Shown here: positions 16,349 to 25,142 of the stretch, piece by piece
Layout of the letters: each line of letters opens with the position of its first letter
Numbering within the stretch: the first letter of the stretch is position 1
NCBI RefSeq assembly: GCF_041821145.1
Contig: NZ_JBGUBC010000007.1
Location: forward strand, 1-64,000
DNA: 64,000 nt
Origin: Halopenitus sp041821145
GTDB lineage: Archaea; Halobacteriota; Halobacteria; Halobacteriales; Haloferacaceae
Direction of reading: 5' to 3'
The notes under the pieces: generated by a model
The model's database searches: none
What the model saw: only the letters and a program-made list of their open reading frames with translations
What the model was told of the DNA's origin: nothing
Program-made: the position numbers and the translations under genes

Positions 16349-17863
16349 CTACTGGTTCAGGGATTCTTGGATGGTGTTCTGGACGCGCTGGGCGTCAGTA
16401 TCTGAGAGGTCGCGCTCAGAGGCGACTTCGACGCCGGGAATAGCGAATGCCTCACCGAGAGCATCACTGAGCGTCTGCTGGTCAGGCGCGATGCTCGGTT
16501 CGTCGTCATCGGCCTGCAGGTCGTGCTCGCGGGCGGCAAGCTGGATGGATTTGCCGGGTGAAAAGAGAATGTCGCGGGCAACCTCATTGTAAGCCTGGAA
16601 GGTGTCGGAGGCTCGGGCGCCCTCGAATTCACCGAGGGCAACGAGGAGCGACAACTGGAGATTCCAGAGTGTGGGACAGGAGTCAGGCATCGCGATGCGC
16701 GTAGCTCGAGTACTCGCACTCTCAGCGTACGTGCTGGGGATTCCGAGGTAGACGTAGAAGTCGTCGACATCGAAGGGGAGTTCCTCGAAGTCGATCGCAA
16801 CCGAGCGGGCACGAACGAGGACATCGTCGACGGTGGTCGTTCGCTCGTCGAGATCGTCGTAGATGTTTCCCCACCACTCCATAATGGGGACGCGGTCGTG
16901 AGCGCGTTCGTGCGCAGCGTTCGTGACATCGCCGACGTGTCTCCGCGAGTACCGCTGACCGACACCGTACATAACCGTGCCCGACCCCGGGAAGAAGAGG
17001 AGGGGCTTCGCCCACATCGTCTGGGAGCCACGGAAGTCGTATCCGGTCTGGATGCCGCCGTAGACCGTCACGGTCGCCGTCTCGTCGTCCTCGTCGCTAC
17101 CATCGCTCATCGCGGGGTCGACATCGGCAAGCGCATCGTGTTCGCGAATAGCGGCCTTCGTCGAGCCATCCGACTGGCTCATATCGAGTTCGCGGCGGAA
17201 GCCCGGGACGATGACGGTGAGTTTCGCGACGCCACCCCAGTCCCGCATATCCGCCCATCCGAACGCCTCGTCAGCGCCGTGTTTCTGGAGCGCCCCCATC
17301 AGTGGGAGGTAGGCCTCCTCGGGGTTGACGATCGAGTACGTGGAGGTCGCGATCTGCCAGCGGAACTTGACGGGGTAGCCGAGTGCTGCGAGGGCGAGGC
17401 GACGGCGGTCGATAATGTCCTGGTGATCGGTGACGTCAAGGAGACGGTCACTTGGCGCGTTCGCGACGAGCTCTTCGACGGACTGGCCGGTCGCAGCTTC
17501 GAGAAGATCGGCGTTGAGGCCGTCGACGTCACGAATCTCCTCAGGGTCGATCGTCTCGTCCGCTGGATCAACGAATTCGTTGACCGCGTGGAGTTCTCCG
17601 CTGCTGGCCTGCGGGAGCGCCTTGATGACGACCTTCAGGGAGCGGGACTCGTTTGCGTCCGTGTTGAGAAAGCGGCGACCAGTGGGCTCGATACCGTCCG
17701 GATAGTCGGCTGTTGTCGCGTCCGCGGGGGTGAGCCCGAGGAAGGGTAGTGTCTGCTCCTTCGCGATGAGTGATCGGACGTCGATGCTCTCGTCGACTGC
17801 GAAGTCACGGTCGCTCCGTGGCGCATCGCGGTGCTCTGAACTGGGCTGAGTTTCAGCTGACAT
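16349..17863 (-). CDS. unknown 504-residue protein, first gene of the AAA/VWA operon
   Basis: Begins at ATG 17863 with AGAGGTCA 6 nt upstream. The protein is soluble, acidic and mixed alpha/beta; the centre is beta-rich (VAKLTVIVPGFRREL, TVTVYGGIQTGYDFRG, MWAKPLLFFPGSGTVMYGVGQ). The C-terminal third is helical (QAYNEVARDILFSPGKSIQLAAREHD). There is a weak resemblance to DUF932 phage/plasmid proteins, not certain. It lies upstream of the AAA and VWA genes on the same strand and probably belongs to the same functional unit, for example as the client or adaptor of the ATPase. Confidence 0.65.
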   Translation of the reverse strand: MSAETQPSSEHRDAPRSDRDFAVDESIDVRSLIAKEQTLPFLGLTPADATTADYPDGIEPTGRRFLNTDANESRSLKVVIKALPQASSGELHAVNEFVDPADETIDPEEIRDVDGLNADLLEAATGQSVEELVANAPSDRLLDVTDHQDIIDRRRLALAALGYPVKFRWQIATSTYSIVNPEEAYLPLMGALQKHGADEAFGWADMRDWGGVAKLTVIVPGFRRELDMSQSDGSTKAAIREHDALADVDPAMSDGSDEDDETATVTVYGGIQTGYDFRGSQTMWAKPLLFFPGSGTVMYGVGQRYSRRHVGDVTNAAHERAHDRVPIMEWWGNIYDDLDERTTTVDDVLVRARSVAIDFEELPFDVDDFYVYLGIPSTYAESASTRATRIAMPDSCPTLWNLQLSLLVALGEFEGARASDTFQAYNEVARDILFSPGKSIQLAAREHDLQADDDEPSIAPDQQTLSDALGEAFAIPGVEVASERDLSDTDAQRVQNTIQESLNQ

Positions 17864-18030
17864 CGTGAATGACCTCTAGGATTGAGTTCGACGTGGAGGG
17901 ATTGTCGTCCGCCTAGTGTGCGCTGAGGGTCGTTTTCACCGCCCTCTACCACTCGATGGGAGGAAGAAATCCGCCTACGCCGTGCGGTGCTGTGCGGAGG
18001 ACGGTGGGGGTTCGGTCGGTCGTGGAGCGC

Positions 18031-18327
18031 CTACGTCCGTTCGGGGTGGTGCTCGACGACCTCGTCGCGATCCAGAGACCGCCGGAGCACGGTACCATCT
18101 TCGAGAACGGCCGCATTCGGATTGCTGACGTCCATAATGCGGTTCTCGAGTGACTTCCGGTTTGCGAGGTTCGTCTTCCGGACGCTCCCCTTCGAAGCGT
18201 CCCAGCCTCGGAAGTGCGGGTGGTCGGCTGCCAGCTCGCGAACCGCGGCTTCGCTCTCACCTTCGATGAAGCACGCAAGCCGCGTCGCGCCTGCGCCGAC
18301 GTCGGGGAATCGGACTCTGTAGTACAT
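18031..18327 (-). CDS. small hypothetical protein
   Basis: 98 residues from ATG 18327 (MYYRVRFPDVGAGATRLACF). The open frame extends further upstream, but only with a TTG start inside a poorly conserved-looking, Pro-rich stretch, so the ATG is preferred. Alternating beta/alpha pattern with a basic centre (KGSVRKTNLANRKSLENRIMD). Not recognised. It sits between the DUF932-like and zinc-ribbon genes, all on the minus strand. Confidence 0.5.
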   Translation of the reverse strand: MYYRVRFPDVGAGATRLACFIEGESEAAVRELAADHPHFRGWDASKGSVRKTNLANRKSLENRIMDVSNPNAAVLEDGTVLRRSLDRDEVVEHHPERT

Positions 18328-18432
18328 ATTTGAATACGCCTCATCTACCGTAGGTGGAAAGAAACCGGGGTGAGAGGGCCGATCTCGGTCAGTAGGCGGT
18401 TCGATTTTTTGTAGGTAGGACGGCAAGCCGAG

Positions 18433-18900
18433 TCACCCGATGCTTCGATGTTCGCCGCAACTCGTGCAGCGTTGGTCAACCGAACCTGCTGGCGTCGTTG
18501 AGGAGGAGAGTTCGCCCCCGCAGTAGGGGCACTCGGCGTCTTCGTCGGGCGTGAGGGGAAGGCCGTCACGACTGACGTTGTCGGCCATAGCCTGCCGGTA
18601 GAGTGCGAACGCCTCGGCAAGGTTTCCTGCTGCCCACTCGTCCGTTGGGACGGCAAGACCTTCGCCGAGAGCGCCGTGCCAGAAGTAGATACGCTCATCA
18701 AAACCATAGAGATCGATAGTGAAGACGCGCCACTCAGCGGTTTCCGCGAGCAGAGTGATGTAGTCCTCGTGGAGTGCGTCGACGTGGCTGTCCGGGTCAA
18801 GCTGGGGGTGGTTTTCGGCGAACGCCGTAACCTCGTCTTCGTTAAGCGGGAGCGGGTGCTCGGTCAGCGCTGTGAAGGTCAGTGGTCTGGTGTCGGTCAT
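18433..18900 (-). CDS. hypothetical protein with C-terminal zinc ribbon
   Basis: 155 residues from ATG 18900, preceded by GAGGTAA 6 nt upstream. The N-terminal 115 residues are an acidic unknown domain with WRVFTIDLYGFDERIYFW. The C-terminus has a zinc ribbon, CPYCGG...CTSCGEH. Not recognised as a named family. It lies between the PrimPol gene and the AAA/VWA operon, same strand. Confidence 0.65.
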   Translation of the reverse strand: MTDTRPLTFTALTEHPLPLNEDEVTAFAENHPQLDPDSHVDALHEDYITLLAETAEWRVFTIDLYGFDERIYFWHGALGEGLAVPTDEWAAGNLAEAFALYRQAMADNVSRDGLPLTPDEDAECPYCGGELSSSTTPAGSVDQRCTSCGEHRSIG

Positions 18901-19011
18901 ACTGAGTTACCTCGTGGGTCACCTGCGATGGCCTGAGAGAAATTCGACGGAATGATGGGGAGTTCTCGTCGTCGGATTCGCACTCGGAACCACGTACGGG
19001 AAACCGCCGAG

Positions 19012-20238
19012 TTACGACCGGACGTCACGGATTCGAGCGGCGAGTTCTCGACGGCGAGTCACGAGTTCGTCTCTAAGCTGGTTTCGCTCGATGGTTTTCA
19101 CTCTGAGTTCGCGGTGTAGATCCCGCAGCGACCGGCCGGCTGTCGGGGATGGGGAGGGAGCAGACCGATCGGACGCCTCCTCGCGGTCGGAGTCGGCTTC
19201 GTATTCGGGGATGTCGGCACCACGAGCGCGGAGTTCCTCGACAGCCTCCCAGAAGTCTTTCCCGGAAGGATACTCGCCGGCAGTTGTGACGATGCCCTCC
19301 TCGAGGGCGACAATCTGGAGGGCGTCGAGAACGATGAGTCCGTCCCGATAGATCCAGCCGTCTTCCATCTCGGCGAGGCGGGTCCCGGAGTCCGAGTTCG
19401 TCCAACAGGGGTTCCGTGATTTCGTGCCGTCACTACGAGTTTCCGTAATTGGCGAGTCGAGGCGGATTTCGGACGGTCGCGTCGTCTCGACCGCCCGGTA
19501 GACGTCTTCGATGTTGGTCGTGGATGCAGGCGGTGACCGTTGAGATGGAGGCGACGAGGGGGCCTCAGGCAACGCGTCCGTGGGCGGCTCTGAGACCTCA
19601 AATGAGGTATCCGCCTGTGGCTGTGGGGTCGTGAACACGTCGACAACGTCGTCGATGAACGCCTGCACCGGCTGCGTTTCGGTAGGCGTCCCGACGAGAT
19701 GTTGGCCGGACATCGCGACGAAACGGGCGGAGTCGTAGACTTCGATAGAGGCGTCCGGAAAGGTGTCCTGGGTGGGAAGATCGTCGGCAACAGTCGTGAC
19801 GTTATCGGGGAGCTGACCGCGGCAGAGGATGTGAACGCCGGTTCCAGACGGGGAGACGTCGGCGTACGAATCTGCAGTCTGCAAATGCTCGTGGACGACG
19901 GGGTGGATAGCACCAGTTCCCGGATCACGAGCATCGTCGTAGTCGACGACGACGAGGTCTTCGTCGGGGTACTTGTCACGGTTGCGGATGACGTACGCAA
20001 GCGCGAAACCGGCGGAGAGCTTCTCGACCCAGTCTTGGGCGGTCTCGAAGTCCGTCCAGACCGTGGGGTTCTGAGCATCGACATACCGCTTGGGCCAGTC
20101 CGGATAGGCATAGGGCGCTCGTGGGACCTTTCGGTCGTTGTCGGTTGGCTTCCAAGTCAACCACTGGTCGTGGTCACGGCAGTCAGCCGGATAGGTGGCC
20201 GTCTCAAGCGCAGGGGTCGGGGGACTCGTGAATGGCAT
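19012..20238 (-). CDS. primase-polymerase (archaeo-eukaryotic primase type), paralogue 1
   Basis: 408 residues. The N-terminal AEP/PrimPol domain resembles plasmid and phage primase-polymerases: QWLTWKPTDNDRKVPRAPY, WTDFETAQDWVE, then LVVVDYDDARD (metal-binding Asp cluster at about 99-102), then SPSGTGVHILCRG (Ser-x-His motif ending at H136) and IEVYDSARFVAMSG. A Pro/Ser linker follows, then a second helical domain (WTNSDSGTRLAEMEDGWIYRDGLIVLDALQIV) and a coiled-coil tail (REERQ-like RELRVKTIERNQLRDELVTRRREL). Family knowledge: such enzymes prime and extend DNA on mobile elements. Likely the replication primase of this element. A longer paralogue lies at 25143-26702. Confidence 0.82.
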   Translation of the reverse strand: MPFTSPPTPALETATYPADCRDHDQWLTWKPTDNDRKVPRAPYAYPDWPKRYVDAQNPTVWTDFETAQDWVEKLSAGFALAYVIRNRDKYPDEDLVVVDYDDARDPGTGAIHPVVHEHLQTADSYADVSPSGTGVHILCRGQLPDNVTTVADDLPTQDTFPDASIEVYDSARFVAMSGQHLVGTPTETQPVQAFIDDVVDVFTTPQPQADTSFEVSEPPTDALPEAPSSPPSQRSPPASTTNIEDVYRAVETTRPSEIRLDSPITETRSDGTKSRNPCWTNSDSGTRLAEMEDGWIYRDGLIVLDALQIVALEEGIVTTAGEYPSGKDFWEAVEELRARGADIPEYEADSDREEASDRSAPSPSPTAGRSLRDLHRELRVKTIERNQLRDELVTRRRELAARIRDVRS

Positions 20239-20406
20239 AGTGGAGAGTAAGGGTCGGCTCTGTCGGTTCGCAGGACCGTATTCGCCGTTCTCGGAGGCAA
20301 GGGGCGACGAGAGTGTCTGCGCGTCTGCTGCCAGTAGCGCAGGACAAACCAGCAGATGACCAGATCATGGTCTACGGGCGCAACACTACTGTCTAGATCG
20401 TATTCT

Positions 20407-20781
20407 CTAATCAGACGGGTACCTAGGTTTGAGCCTGTTCTCAACGACTCGCTCGACATTTTGACGCTTAGTCTTGTCCTCTTCAATATTGACCCAACTC
20501 CACTCGGTCCACTCCCACATTCGCCCCTGTTCTGTCTCACGTTCCAACTTTGAATCGTCTTCAACGAGTTCCCGGATAGTTTTGCTCTCTTGCTTCAATC
20601 GGCAGTGGTGATCATATAATCGCTGATACACGTTCTTGGTTTCCCCTACGTACAATGGTTCTCCGGATATGCCATCATAGATAACATAGACTCCGGGATG
20701 CACAGTGCCCTCTACTGGCTCATCCTGCAGCTTATCAGCATATTCAAGAACGTCATCCGGGTGGAAGTCTTCGAGACCCAT
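20407..20781 (-). CDS. single-domain GIY-YIG nuclease
   Basis: 124 residues from ATG 20781, chosen because the upstream extension is A+T-rich non-coding sequence with a TATA-like TTTATTT about 22 nt before it. It contains GVYVIYD...PLYVGETKNVYQRLYDHH (GIY, YIG and the following Arg) and a C-terminal VVENRLKPRYP with the catalytic Glu and Asn. Family knowledge: stand-alone GIY-YIG proteins are homing-type or repair nucleases. More A+T-rich than the PrimPol and TFB genes on either side, so probably inserted separately. Confidence 0.8.
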   Translation of the reverse strand: MGLEDFHPDDVLEYADKLQDEPVEGTVHPGVYVIYDGISGEPLYVGETKNVYQRLYDHHCRLKQESKTIRELVEDDSKLERETEQGRMWEWTEWSWVNIEEDKTKRQNVERVVENRLKPRYPSD

Positions 20782-21037
20782 AGTCAAATTCCGTGGTTCT
20801 AACCAAATAAATACCATATATAGATCCATAGGCCAATGGATGCCAGTGTAGTAGAACCTGCTACTGGTGGGCACGACATATTGGTGATCGCCATCGGAGT
20901 CGGAACGCAGTGGCTCCGGGGGCAACACAGGGCGTCAACAGCCGTGTGGAGTAAATTTAAGGTATCGACAGGGGAGAGAGGCTGCCTAGGCTTGCCGGTC
21001 TTTGGTGGAGGTGCGAACGGCGCATTCGAGGGGCAGG

Positions 21038-22012
21038 TTAGATTTCGACCATCGGGTGACAGGTATCCTGAATGTCGTGGTAGCGGTTGCGAATCGTGAC
21101 CACGCTCACGTTCGCGGCCTCCGCGAGTTCAGATTGCGTACACGAGTCACTGGAGGGCGAATCCGAGTGGTGCGTGGCGACGTAGAGAGCAGCGGCGGCG
21201 ATCCCGACGGGATGCTTCCCGGAGTGGATGCCCGCCTCCATAACATCCTCGAGGAGTTCCGTCGTAAACCGCTTGGTCTCCTGGCTGAGATCGAGTTCCG
21301 AACAGAGGCGGGAGAGATAGTCCCGTGGATCGGGTGGAGGGACTTCGAGCTCGAGTTCACGGACGAGATACCGGTAGGTGCGCTTGATGCGGATTTTGTC
21401 GTTGAGTCGACTGACCTGCGTGAGGGCTTCGAGATCGTGTGGGAGACCGGCCTGCCGGATAGCGGCGTAGACGGCGGCAGTCGCGACGCCTTCGTAACTC
21501 CGACCCGGGAGGAGGTCCTGATCACTGGCTCGGCGGCAGATGACGGCGGCGATGTCGTGGTCGTCGTCCGGGAGATCGAGGGCGGCGGCCATACGCTGGA
21601 TCTCTGAGAGCATGGCCTTGAGGCCGCGTTCCTTTGAGTTGCCGGTCCGGGACCGTTGCTGCCACGTGCGAAGGCGGGTTAGCTGCGCTTTCCGTTGTGA
21701 GGAGATGGTGTTTCCATAGGCGTCCTTGTTGCGCCAGTCGATCTCGGTACTGAGGCCAAAGTCGTGCTGGGTTGGTGTGAGCGGGCTGCCCGTGCGGGAC
21801 TTCTGTTCACGTTCGTCCGCGGAGAAGGCCGTCCAGTCCGGCCCGTGGTCGATCGCATTCTCAGCGACGACGAGTCCACAATCAGCACACCGGGTTTCTC
21901 CATGAACGAGGTCGACGTGGAGATCGCCATCGCACTCGGGGCACTGATTCGTGCTTGCGTCACCCTGTACATTTTCATCGAACGTTCGCTCGTAGATGTC
22001 TCTACTCGCCAT
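21038..22012 (-). CDS. transcription initiation factor TFB
   Basis: 324 residues from ATG 22012; a GTG at 22066 would add 18 basic residues and seems less likely. The N-terminal zinc ribbon has CPEC (C24, C27) and CADC (C42, C45), followed by the B-finger/linker GPDWTAFSADEREQKSRTGSP. Two cyclin repeats follow, with a C-terminal helix-turn-helix (CTQSELAEAANVSVVTIRNRYHDI). Family knowledge: haloarchaea carry many TFBs that direct RNA polymerase to different promoter sets. A plasmid copy could retune transcription of the element. A degraded TFB fragment lies at about 23345-23510. Confidence 0.92.
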   Translation of the reverse strand: MASRDIYERTFDENVQGDASTNQCPECDGDLHVDLVHGETRCADCGLVVAENAIDHGPDWTAFSADEREQKSRTGSPLTPTQHDFGLSTEIDWRNKDAYGNTISSQRKAQLTRLRTWQQRSRTGNSKERGLKAMLSEIQRMAAALDLPDDDHDIAAVICRRASDQDLLPGRSYEGVATAAVYAAIRQAGLPHDLEALTQVSRLNDKIRIKRTYRYLVRELELEVPPPDPRDYLSRLCSELDLSQETKRFTTELLEDVMEAGIHSGKHPVGIAAAALYVATHHSDSPSSDSCTQSELAEAANVSVVTIRNRYHDIQDTCHPMVEI

Positions 22013-22182
22013 AGATTTTTCACCGCGTTTCGAGGATCGCGCCGTCGCGACAGACCTCTCACCCATCAGGGGGCCAAAAAATCACTCACGGTGCCTTCGA
22101 CATAATTCTCCCCCTCTATCGAGAGCTGTGGAGACGCATCCGATGGTAGGTTGGGTGCCATAGGCACTAAGCCTGCAATAGG

Positions 22183-22190
22183 TTTTAGCG
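22183..22190 (+). promoter_or_regulatory. TATA-like box for the 22213 gene
   Basis: A TTTTAG-type A+T-rich hexamer within an otherwise GC-rich intergenic stretch lies about 26 nt before ATG 22213, consistent with a leaderless transcript. Confidence 0.4.
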
Positions 22191-22212
22191 GCGTCTCTAC
22201 CATCTGTCTGGT

Positions 22213-23184
22213 ATGCCGTTCACCGCGAGTTGGGGGACGCTTCTCGACGAACTCGATGACCTCTCCGATGGCGCGACGCTCATCACGCCCTTGTCGCACA
22301 AGCGGTTTCGCATTACCGATGTTCAGGACCAGCGCGTCATCGTCGAGTTCGACAACGCCGACGAGAAGCGACCACTCCAGCGCGACCAGTTCGAAACGCT
22401 CTACCGACGGATTCAGGACGCCCACGATGGCTTCGAACTCGACCGACTGCCGCCCGACGCAGATCCGTATCCAGCAGTCTTGAGTCTCCATCCCCGCTTC
22501 GAGATTGACGAAGACGCCGGCGTCCTCGTCGAAAGCGACGGCCCAACGTCGACGCAAGTGGTCGACTCGGACCTGGATTCGGAACCCGTCGATCGAACCG
22601 AACCCGAAAGATTGGACGTGTACTCAGACGCGCTATTGCTCGTGGACGCGCTCGAACGATACGATGTCACCGATCTCCCCAACCTGGGGACGGAGACGTT
22701 GATCGACCTCTACACGCTTTGCTCGGACGTCCAGCGCAACGCCAACGAATTCCGGCAGGAGGTGGCCGACATAATCCTGGCCCGCCTCCATCACGACCGG
22801 CCGGTCACGGGACAGTACGGATCGGTCCAGCGCACCACGCGACGCAATCGCTCGCTCAAGGATGACGAGACGGTGCTGGCTGTCCTAGAAGAGGCCGGGA
22901 TCGACCGCGAGCGGGTGATGGGCGTCGACCTCGAGAAAGTCGACGAGGCACTTGACGTCACAGAACTCACCGAATCCGACGTCTACGATATCGACGAACG
23001 CGAATACGTCCGAAAGGCCGAGATCGACGAGGAGGTGAAGGAATCACGGCTCCAGGGGCTCAAGGACCGCCTCGCTGCCGCAGACGACGAGGACGCAGAC
23101 GAACTGCGGCGGGAGATCGAGGAACTCGAAGCCCGTATCGACGACCTCACGAGTTTTCGGACGGGCGCGGAGATAGAGCGGTAG
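22213..23184 (+). CDS. hypothetical protein with C-terminal coiled coil
   Basis: 323 residues from ATG 22213. The N-terminus (residues about 1-70) is beta-rich: LITPLSHKRFRITDVQDQRVIVEFD. The middle is helical and acidic. The C-terminal about 70 residues form a strong coiled coil (KDRLAAADDEDADELRREIEELEARIDDL). No enzymatic motif is visible. It is divergently oriented to TFB, with about 200 bp between, so the two may share regulation. Codon usage looks native to the host. Confidence 0.65.
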   Translation: MPFTASWGTLLDELDDLSDGATLITPLSHKRFRITDVQDQRVIVEFDNADEKRPLQRDQFETLYRRIQDAHDGFELDRLPPDADPYPAVLSLHPRFEIDEDAGVLVESDGPTSTQVVDSDLDSEPVDRTEPERLDVYSDALLLVDALERYDVTDLPNLGTETLIDLYTLCSDVQRNANEFRQEVADIILARLHHDRPVTGQYGSVQRTTRRNRSLKDDETVLAVLEEAGIDRERVMGVDLEKVDEALDVTELTESDVYDIDEREYVRKAEIDEEVKESRLQGLKDRLAAADDEDADELRREIEELEARIDDLTSFRTGAEIER

Positions 23185-23244
23185 CGCACCCCGCGTTCGC
23201 ACCGGTCGCCAACGCTTACGGTCGATGCCGACGTACTGCTACCA

Positions 23245-23364
23245 ATGAGTCACGAATGGGAAGACTGCGACCAGTCGATCAAGACGTTATACGGCTTCGG
23301 CTCCACGAGTGGGGACCGGATCCACCAGCGGTCGCGACGCCTTCGTGGCTGCTCCCACAATTAA
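23245..23364 (+). CDS. possible 39-residue protein
   Basis: ATG 23245 to TAA 23364 encodes MSHEWEDCDQSIKTLYGFGS followed by a basic tail. It overlaps the edge of the degraded TFB fragment on the other strand and may be a chance frame or the broken end of a gene. Weak call. Confidence 0.2.
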   Translation: MSHEWEDCDQSIKTLYGFGSTSGDRIHQRSRRLRGCSHN

Positions 23365-23510
23365 CAGTCGGCACACCGGTTTCGCCATGAACGTGGTCGA
23401 CGTGGAGAACACCGTCGCACTCGGGGCACGTAGCGGTACTGGAAGCGACATCGTCGTCGATGGTCTCGGACGGCCCGGTTGTACACTTCGAGTCGGGTAT
23501 CTTGCGAGTC
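23345..23510 (-). pseudogene. degraded N-terminal TFB fragment
   Basis: The minus strand encodes DVASSTATCPECDGVLHVDHVHGET, closely parallel to the zinc-ribbon region of the intact TFB at 21038-22012 (DASTNQCPECDGDLHVDLVHGET). The second CxxC is lost (GVPTVNCG), the upstream part is frameshifted near the YxRxxxD segment, and the cyclin repeats are absent. It directly abuts the right end of the first tnpB element, so the insertion or a deletion next to it probably destroyed the gene. Confidence 0.75.
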
Positions 23511-23553
23511 TGAACACGGTTGCTATCGAGAGTGATGAATCGTTCTCGGTCGT

Positions 23554-23613
23554 GACATCCTCCTCGCCGTTTATGACGAGGCTTCCCGTACCGCAGGTGG
23601 GATATTTGCTGGT
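23554..23613 (-). ncRNA. 3' end of the tnpB-associated omega RNA/right-end hairpin
   Basis: Family knowledge: TnpB uses an RNA running from the 3' part of tnpB through the right end, with the guide made of the sequence just beyond it. Here the right-end stem CCTCG/CGAGG and GGATGTCA lie directly after the tnpB stop codon. The predicted guide begins with the minus-strand bases CGACCGAGAACGATTC just past 23554, inside the TFB remnant region. Confidence 0.5.
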
Positions 23614-24864
23614 CTACGATACGGCCAGTTCTCTTGGTTTGAACGTCCCGCTCTCGCGGTCGAACAGGTGTACCGAGGGCTGTGCCACACAGCCGTTACT
23701 CCTATCCTCACCGTGAGGACTCGGAGTTATCTTCTGCCGCATATTCTCCGCCCCGTTGCAATCCGCGTTGGCTACCAACTCGCACGACAAGCAGACGTAC
23801 AAGCCACGGTACGTGCGGTTCGACTTCGTGTCATCGCCACACGCCGAACACGTCTTCGAGGTGTCCCACTCGTTCTCCTTCAACACCTCAACACCGCGTA
23901 TCTCGCCCTTGTAGTAGAGGTACTGGTAGATACGGTCGAACGCCCACGTGTGGAGTTTCTTGTTGCCAGTCTTGCCCCAGTCAGACTCTCGCACGTCTTC
24001 GGGCCAACTCACCGCGAGCGTTCCCACGTTCCGTTCGACACATTCCGTGATGATGGTGTCCGTAAGCGTGTGGTAGAAGTGTGTCTCGCGGTCAGCGAGT
24101 TTCCGACGTGCCCACATCGACTTCTCTGACGGACCGTTCTCACCCTCAGTATCGTACTCTGCTCGGGTGAAGTAGTGCTTGTCCTCTTTGAGCGCGTTCC
24201 CAGGGTACAGGACGTATTGGTCAGGGAAGGCGACGGTTGCGATGTTCGTGAGGCCGAGGTCAATGCCTGCCACGTCGTCGCCTACTGAGTCGTTGGCTTC
24301 GAGTTCGACTTTACAGACGAAGTGCAGTTCCCACTCGTCACCGTTCCAGACGGCGCGAACGTTCTGTACCGAGTTGACTTCTGAGAGGTCAACGTCCGGA
24401 CGGGTCTGGTACTCACAGAGGATGAAGTCCGACCAATACTCCTTGAGGTTTGAGCCTTTCGAGAGTCGAACGCGGTTGTTCTCGGAATCGTGTTTGAAGC
24501 CGTCTTCCTTGAACGTGACCGTACTCTTGGGGCGTTCGTCGCCGTGTTTGCGGTAGCCGGGCGGATTCGCCTCGGGATCTTTCTGTCGCAGGTCGAACCA
24601 TGACTGGAAAGCGTCGGAAAGTTCTTCGATGACTTTCTGACTGGATTGTGCGTTCAGATCTTTCCAGCACGACTGTTTCTTCATATAGGATTTCAGCACA
24701 CCCTCGTCTGGGATCTTGCCAGTTGCGTCCCAGACGCGGTCTACCGTCCATCGTGCGACGTTCCAAATCTTCGAGGCGGAGTCTCCGAGCGAGTCAAGGC
24801 CATCGCAGACCTGTCGGTTGTTCTGGATGGAACCAACATAGGTCCGAGTGACCTCAATCGCCAT
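23614..24864 (-). CDS. tnpB: RNA-guided nuclease TnpB (IS200/IS605 superfamily)
   Basis: 416 residues, full length. The N-terminal REC/wedge region is followed by a RuvC domain with AGIDLGLTNIA (D202), a second acidic motif in SWPEDVRE (E289), a zinc finger CSACGDD...YVCLSCE, and the last catalytic Asp in NADCNGAEN (D368). All three RuvC residues are therefore present. The product should be an RNA-guided endonuclease that cuts DNA beside a short target-adjacent motif, favouring retention of the element. No TnpA partner in the window. Looks intact and potentially active. Confidence 0.88.
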   Translation of the reverse strand: MAIEVTRTYVGSIQNNRQVCDGLDSLGDSASKIWNVARWTVDRVWDATGKIPDEGVLKSYMKKQSCWKDLNAQSSQKVIEELSDAFQSWFDLRQKDPEANPPGYRKHGDERPKSTVTFKEDGFKHDSENNRVRLSKGSNLKEYWSDFILCEYQTRPDVDLSEVNSVQNVRAVWNGDEWELHFVCKVELEANDSVGDDVAGIDLGLTNIATVAFPDQYVLYPGNALKEDKHYFTRAEYDTEGENGPSEKSMWARRKLADRETHFYHTLTDTIITECVERNVGTLAVSWPEDVRESDWGKTGNKKLHTWAFDRIYQYLYYKGEIRGVEVLKENEWDTSKTCSACGDDTKSNRTYRGLYVCLSCELVANADCNGAENMRQKITPSPHGEDRSNGCVAQPSVHLFDRESGTFKPRELAVS

Positions 24865-24895
24865 ACATAGCTTATGTAGGTAGCTTTACTTAATG

Positions 24896-25142
24896 AGTCG
24901 GATTAGCGTTGAATAGCCAGTTAGATCGTCGTCGGTGAGTTGTGGGGGAGTTGTCGGATTCACGCCCGTCGTAAACCACGGAGTTCTCTCCTTGAAGAAA
25001 ATAGTGGGGGACGGAGAGGGATCGGTGATGACTCCCGCCACCTCACGTCGGGGGCGAAAAACAGGAACCGAGAGGTAAGACGGTGGACGCGGCTCTAAGA
25101 TAGGGAGGACACCCCTGATACCGAGTGAAAATCACCATGCGC
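24896..25142. other. intergenic, no gene seen
   Basis: About 250 bp between the left end of tnpB element 1 and the stop of the second PrimPol. It is moderately GC-rich with no convincing frame, repeat or RNA. Confidence 0.3.

Larger units (their letters stand above)
23554..24895 (-). mobile_element. IS1341-type (tnpB-only) element 1, left end approximate
   Basis: Consists of tnpB and a right-end hairpin. The right edge is recognisable as GGATGTCA on the minus strand, ending at 23554, preceded by stem CCTCG/CGAGG (23562-23566 and 23577-23581). The left end lies in the A+T-rich stretch at about 24865-24895 containing ATAGCTTATGTAGG. No tnpA is present, so it depends on a transposase elsewhere. 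Confidence 0.75.

Noticed and set aside
18328..18426. N-terminal extension of the 18031 gene from a TTG start
   Set aside because: The extra residues are Pro-rich and an ATG directly begins the conserved-looking MYYRVRFP segment.
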